From Melioribacteraceae bacterium (GTDB taxonomy: Bacteria; Bacteroidota; Ignavibacteria; Ignavibacteriales; Melioribacteraceae): a stretch of DNA of 6,530 nucleotides. Below are positions 6,231 to 6,530 of this stretch, one piece after another (position 1 is the stretch's first letter; each line of letters starts with the position of its first letter). The notes beneath the pieces were generated by a model. It saw nothing but the letters and a program-made list of their open reading frames with translations. It searched no databases and had not been told where the DNA came from. A program made the position numbers and the translations under genes. The stretch is from the NCBI GenBank assembly GCA_027036655.1, contig JALWEC010000502.1, positions 1 to 6,530 of the forward strand. The letters are read 5' to 3'.

Positions 6231-6316
6231 AAAATAACGAGTATTGACGCAATATAGTATTGAAAAATATATCTACGATTTTTGAATTATTGGAAAGTTA
6301 GTGGTTAGAGTTAAGC
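6231..6316. other. Spacer after the channel gene
   Basis: AT-rich, no gene. A small stem TATTG-ACG-CAATA at 6242-6254 lacks a following T-run, so it is not a good terminator. Confidence 0.4.
6251..6272 (+). repeat. 22-base AT-rich dispersed motif, copy 2
   Basis: Partner of 4894-4915 in the same orientation, with 19 of 22 bases identical by eye. Confidence 0.35.
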
Positions 6317-6421
6317 AAGACGTAAGACGAGAAACGCAAGACGTAAAACGTAAAACGTAAAAAGTAAGATGTAAAACGTAAGATGTAAAACGTAAGATGT
6401 AAGACTCAAGCGGTAAGACGT
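6317..6421 (+). repeat. Tandem array of fifteen 7-bp units (consensus AARAYGT)
   Basis: The stretch divides exactly into 15 heptamers with no indels: mostly AAGACGT, AAAACGT and AAGATGT, with variants AAGACGA, GAAACGC, AAAAAGT, AAGACTC and AAGCGGT mainly near the ends. In the middle, AAGATGT and AAAACGT alternate (6366-6400), giving a 14-bp higher-order unit. It is intergenic, with stop codons in all useful frames, so not coding. Units are too short and lack spacers, so not CRISPR. Copy number may vary by replication slippage. Confidence 0.9.
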
Positions 6422-6530
6422 GGGAGGAAATAACAAGGATTTGAATTAATTAAGAATTATGTGAGATTATTGAATGATATTTCATTTTAGCGGATTTCCG
6501 GTATCTGTTCGCCCTCTTATCCGTGTTCTA
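6422..6530. other. Gene-free right edge with possible repeat fragment
   Basis: No coding frame is supportable. On the minus strand the last bases (6528-6510) read GAACACGGATAAGAG, resembling the AACACGGAT/GATAAGG part of copies A and B and the GAACGGACGAATAAGAG at about 1634-1650. This may be the edge of a third repeat copy, but the match is short. Confidence 0.35.

Noticed and set aside
6317..6421. Heptamer array considered as a CRISPR array or coding repeat
   Set aside because: Units are 7 bp with no unique spacers, and all frames are interrupted by stop codons.

Overview
The window comes from an AT-rich bacterial chromosome (roughly 35-40% G+C by eye) with widely spaced genes. Protein character, the AT-rich spacers and the carbamoyltransferase/SxtJ/DUF5989 trio would fit a Bacteroidota/Ignavibacteriota-like (FCB group) genome. 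That is an inference; nothing here fixes the taxon.

Layout. 1-627 is a gene-free leader with a diverged dispersed repeat (best part 38-171, read on the minus strand), two abutting hairpins (351-389) and a faint 7-bp periodic stretch. 628-1530 (+) is a stand-alone sugar-1-phosphate nucleotidyltransferase. 1531-2155 is gene-free and holds a second, oppositely oriented copy of the repeat (best part 1795-1925). 2156-2242 (+) is a complete tRNA-Ser(UGA). 4847-2447 (-) is a compact three-gene operon: a NodU/CmcH/TobZ-type carbamoyltransferase, an SxtJ-like membrane protein whose start overlaps the upstream stop, and a 52-residue DUF5989 membrane peptide. 4848-5225 is the spacer between the divergent operon and channel gene. 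5226-6230 (+) is a two-helix potassium channel fused to a cytoplasmic RCK/TrkA module; its only plausible full-length start is a non-standard ATT. 6231-6530 is gene-free and carries a tandem array of fifteen 7-bp units plus a possible repeat fragment at the edge.

Function. The nucleotidyltransferase makes an NDP-sugar type product. The carbamoyltransferase operon probably adds a carbamoyl group to a small molecule or glycan close to the membrane, since two small membrane proteins are co-encoded. The channel is an unrelated housekeeping ion-transport gene. No defence system, phage, transposase or CRISPR array is visible. The most interesting items are the carbamoyltransferase trio outside any visible biosynthetic cluster, the ATT start and altered filter of the channel, and the repeated non-coding elements.
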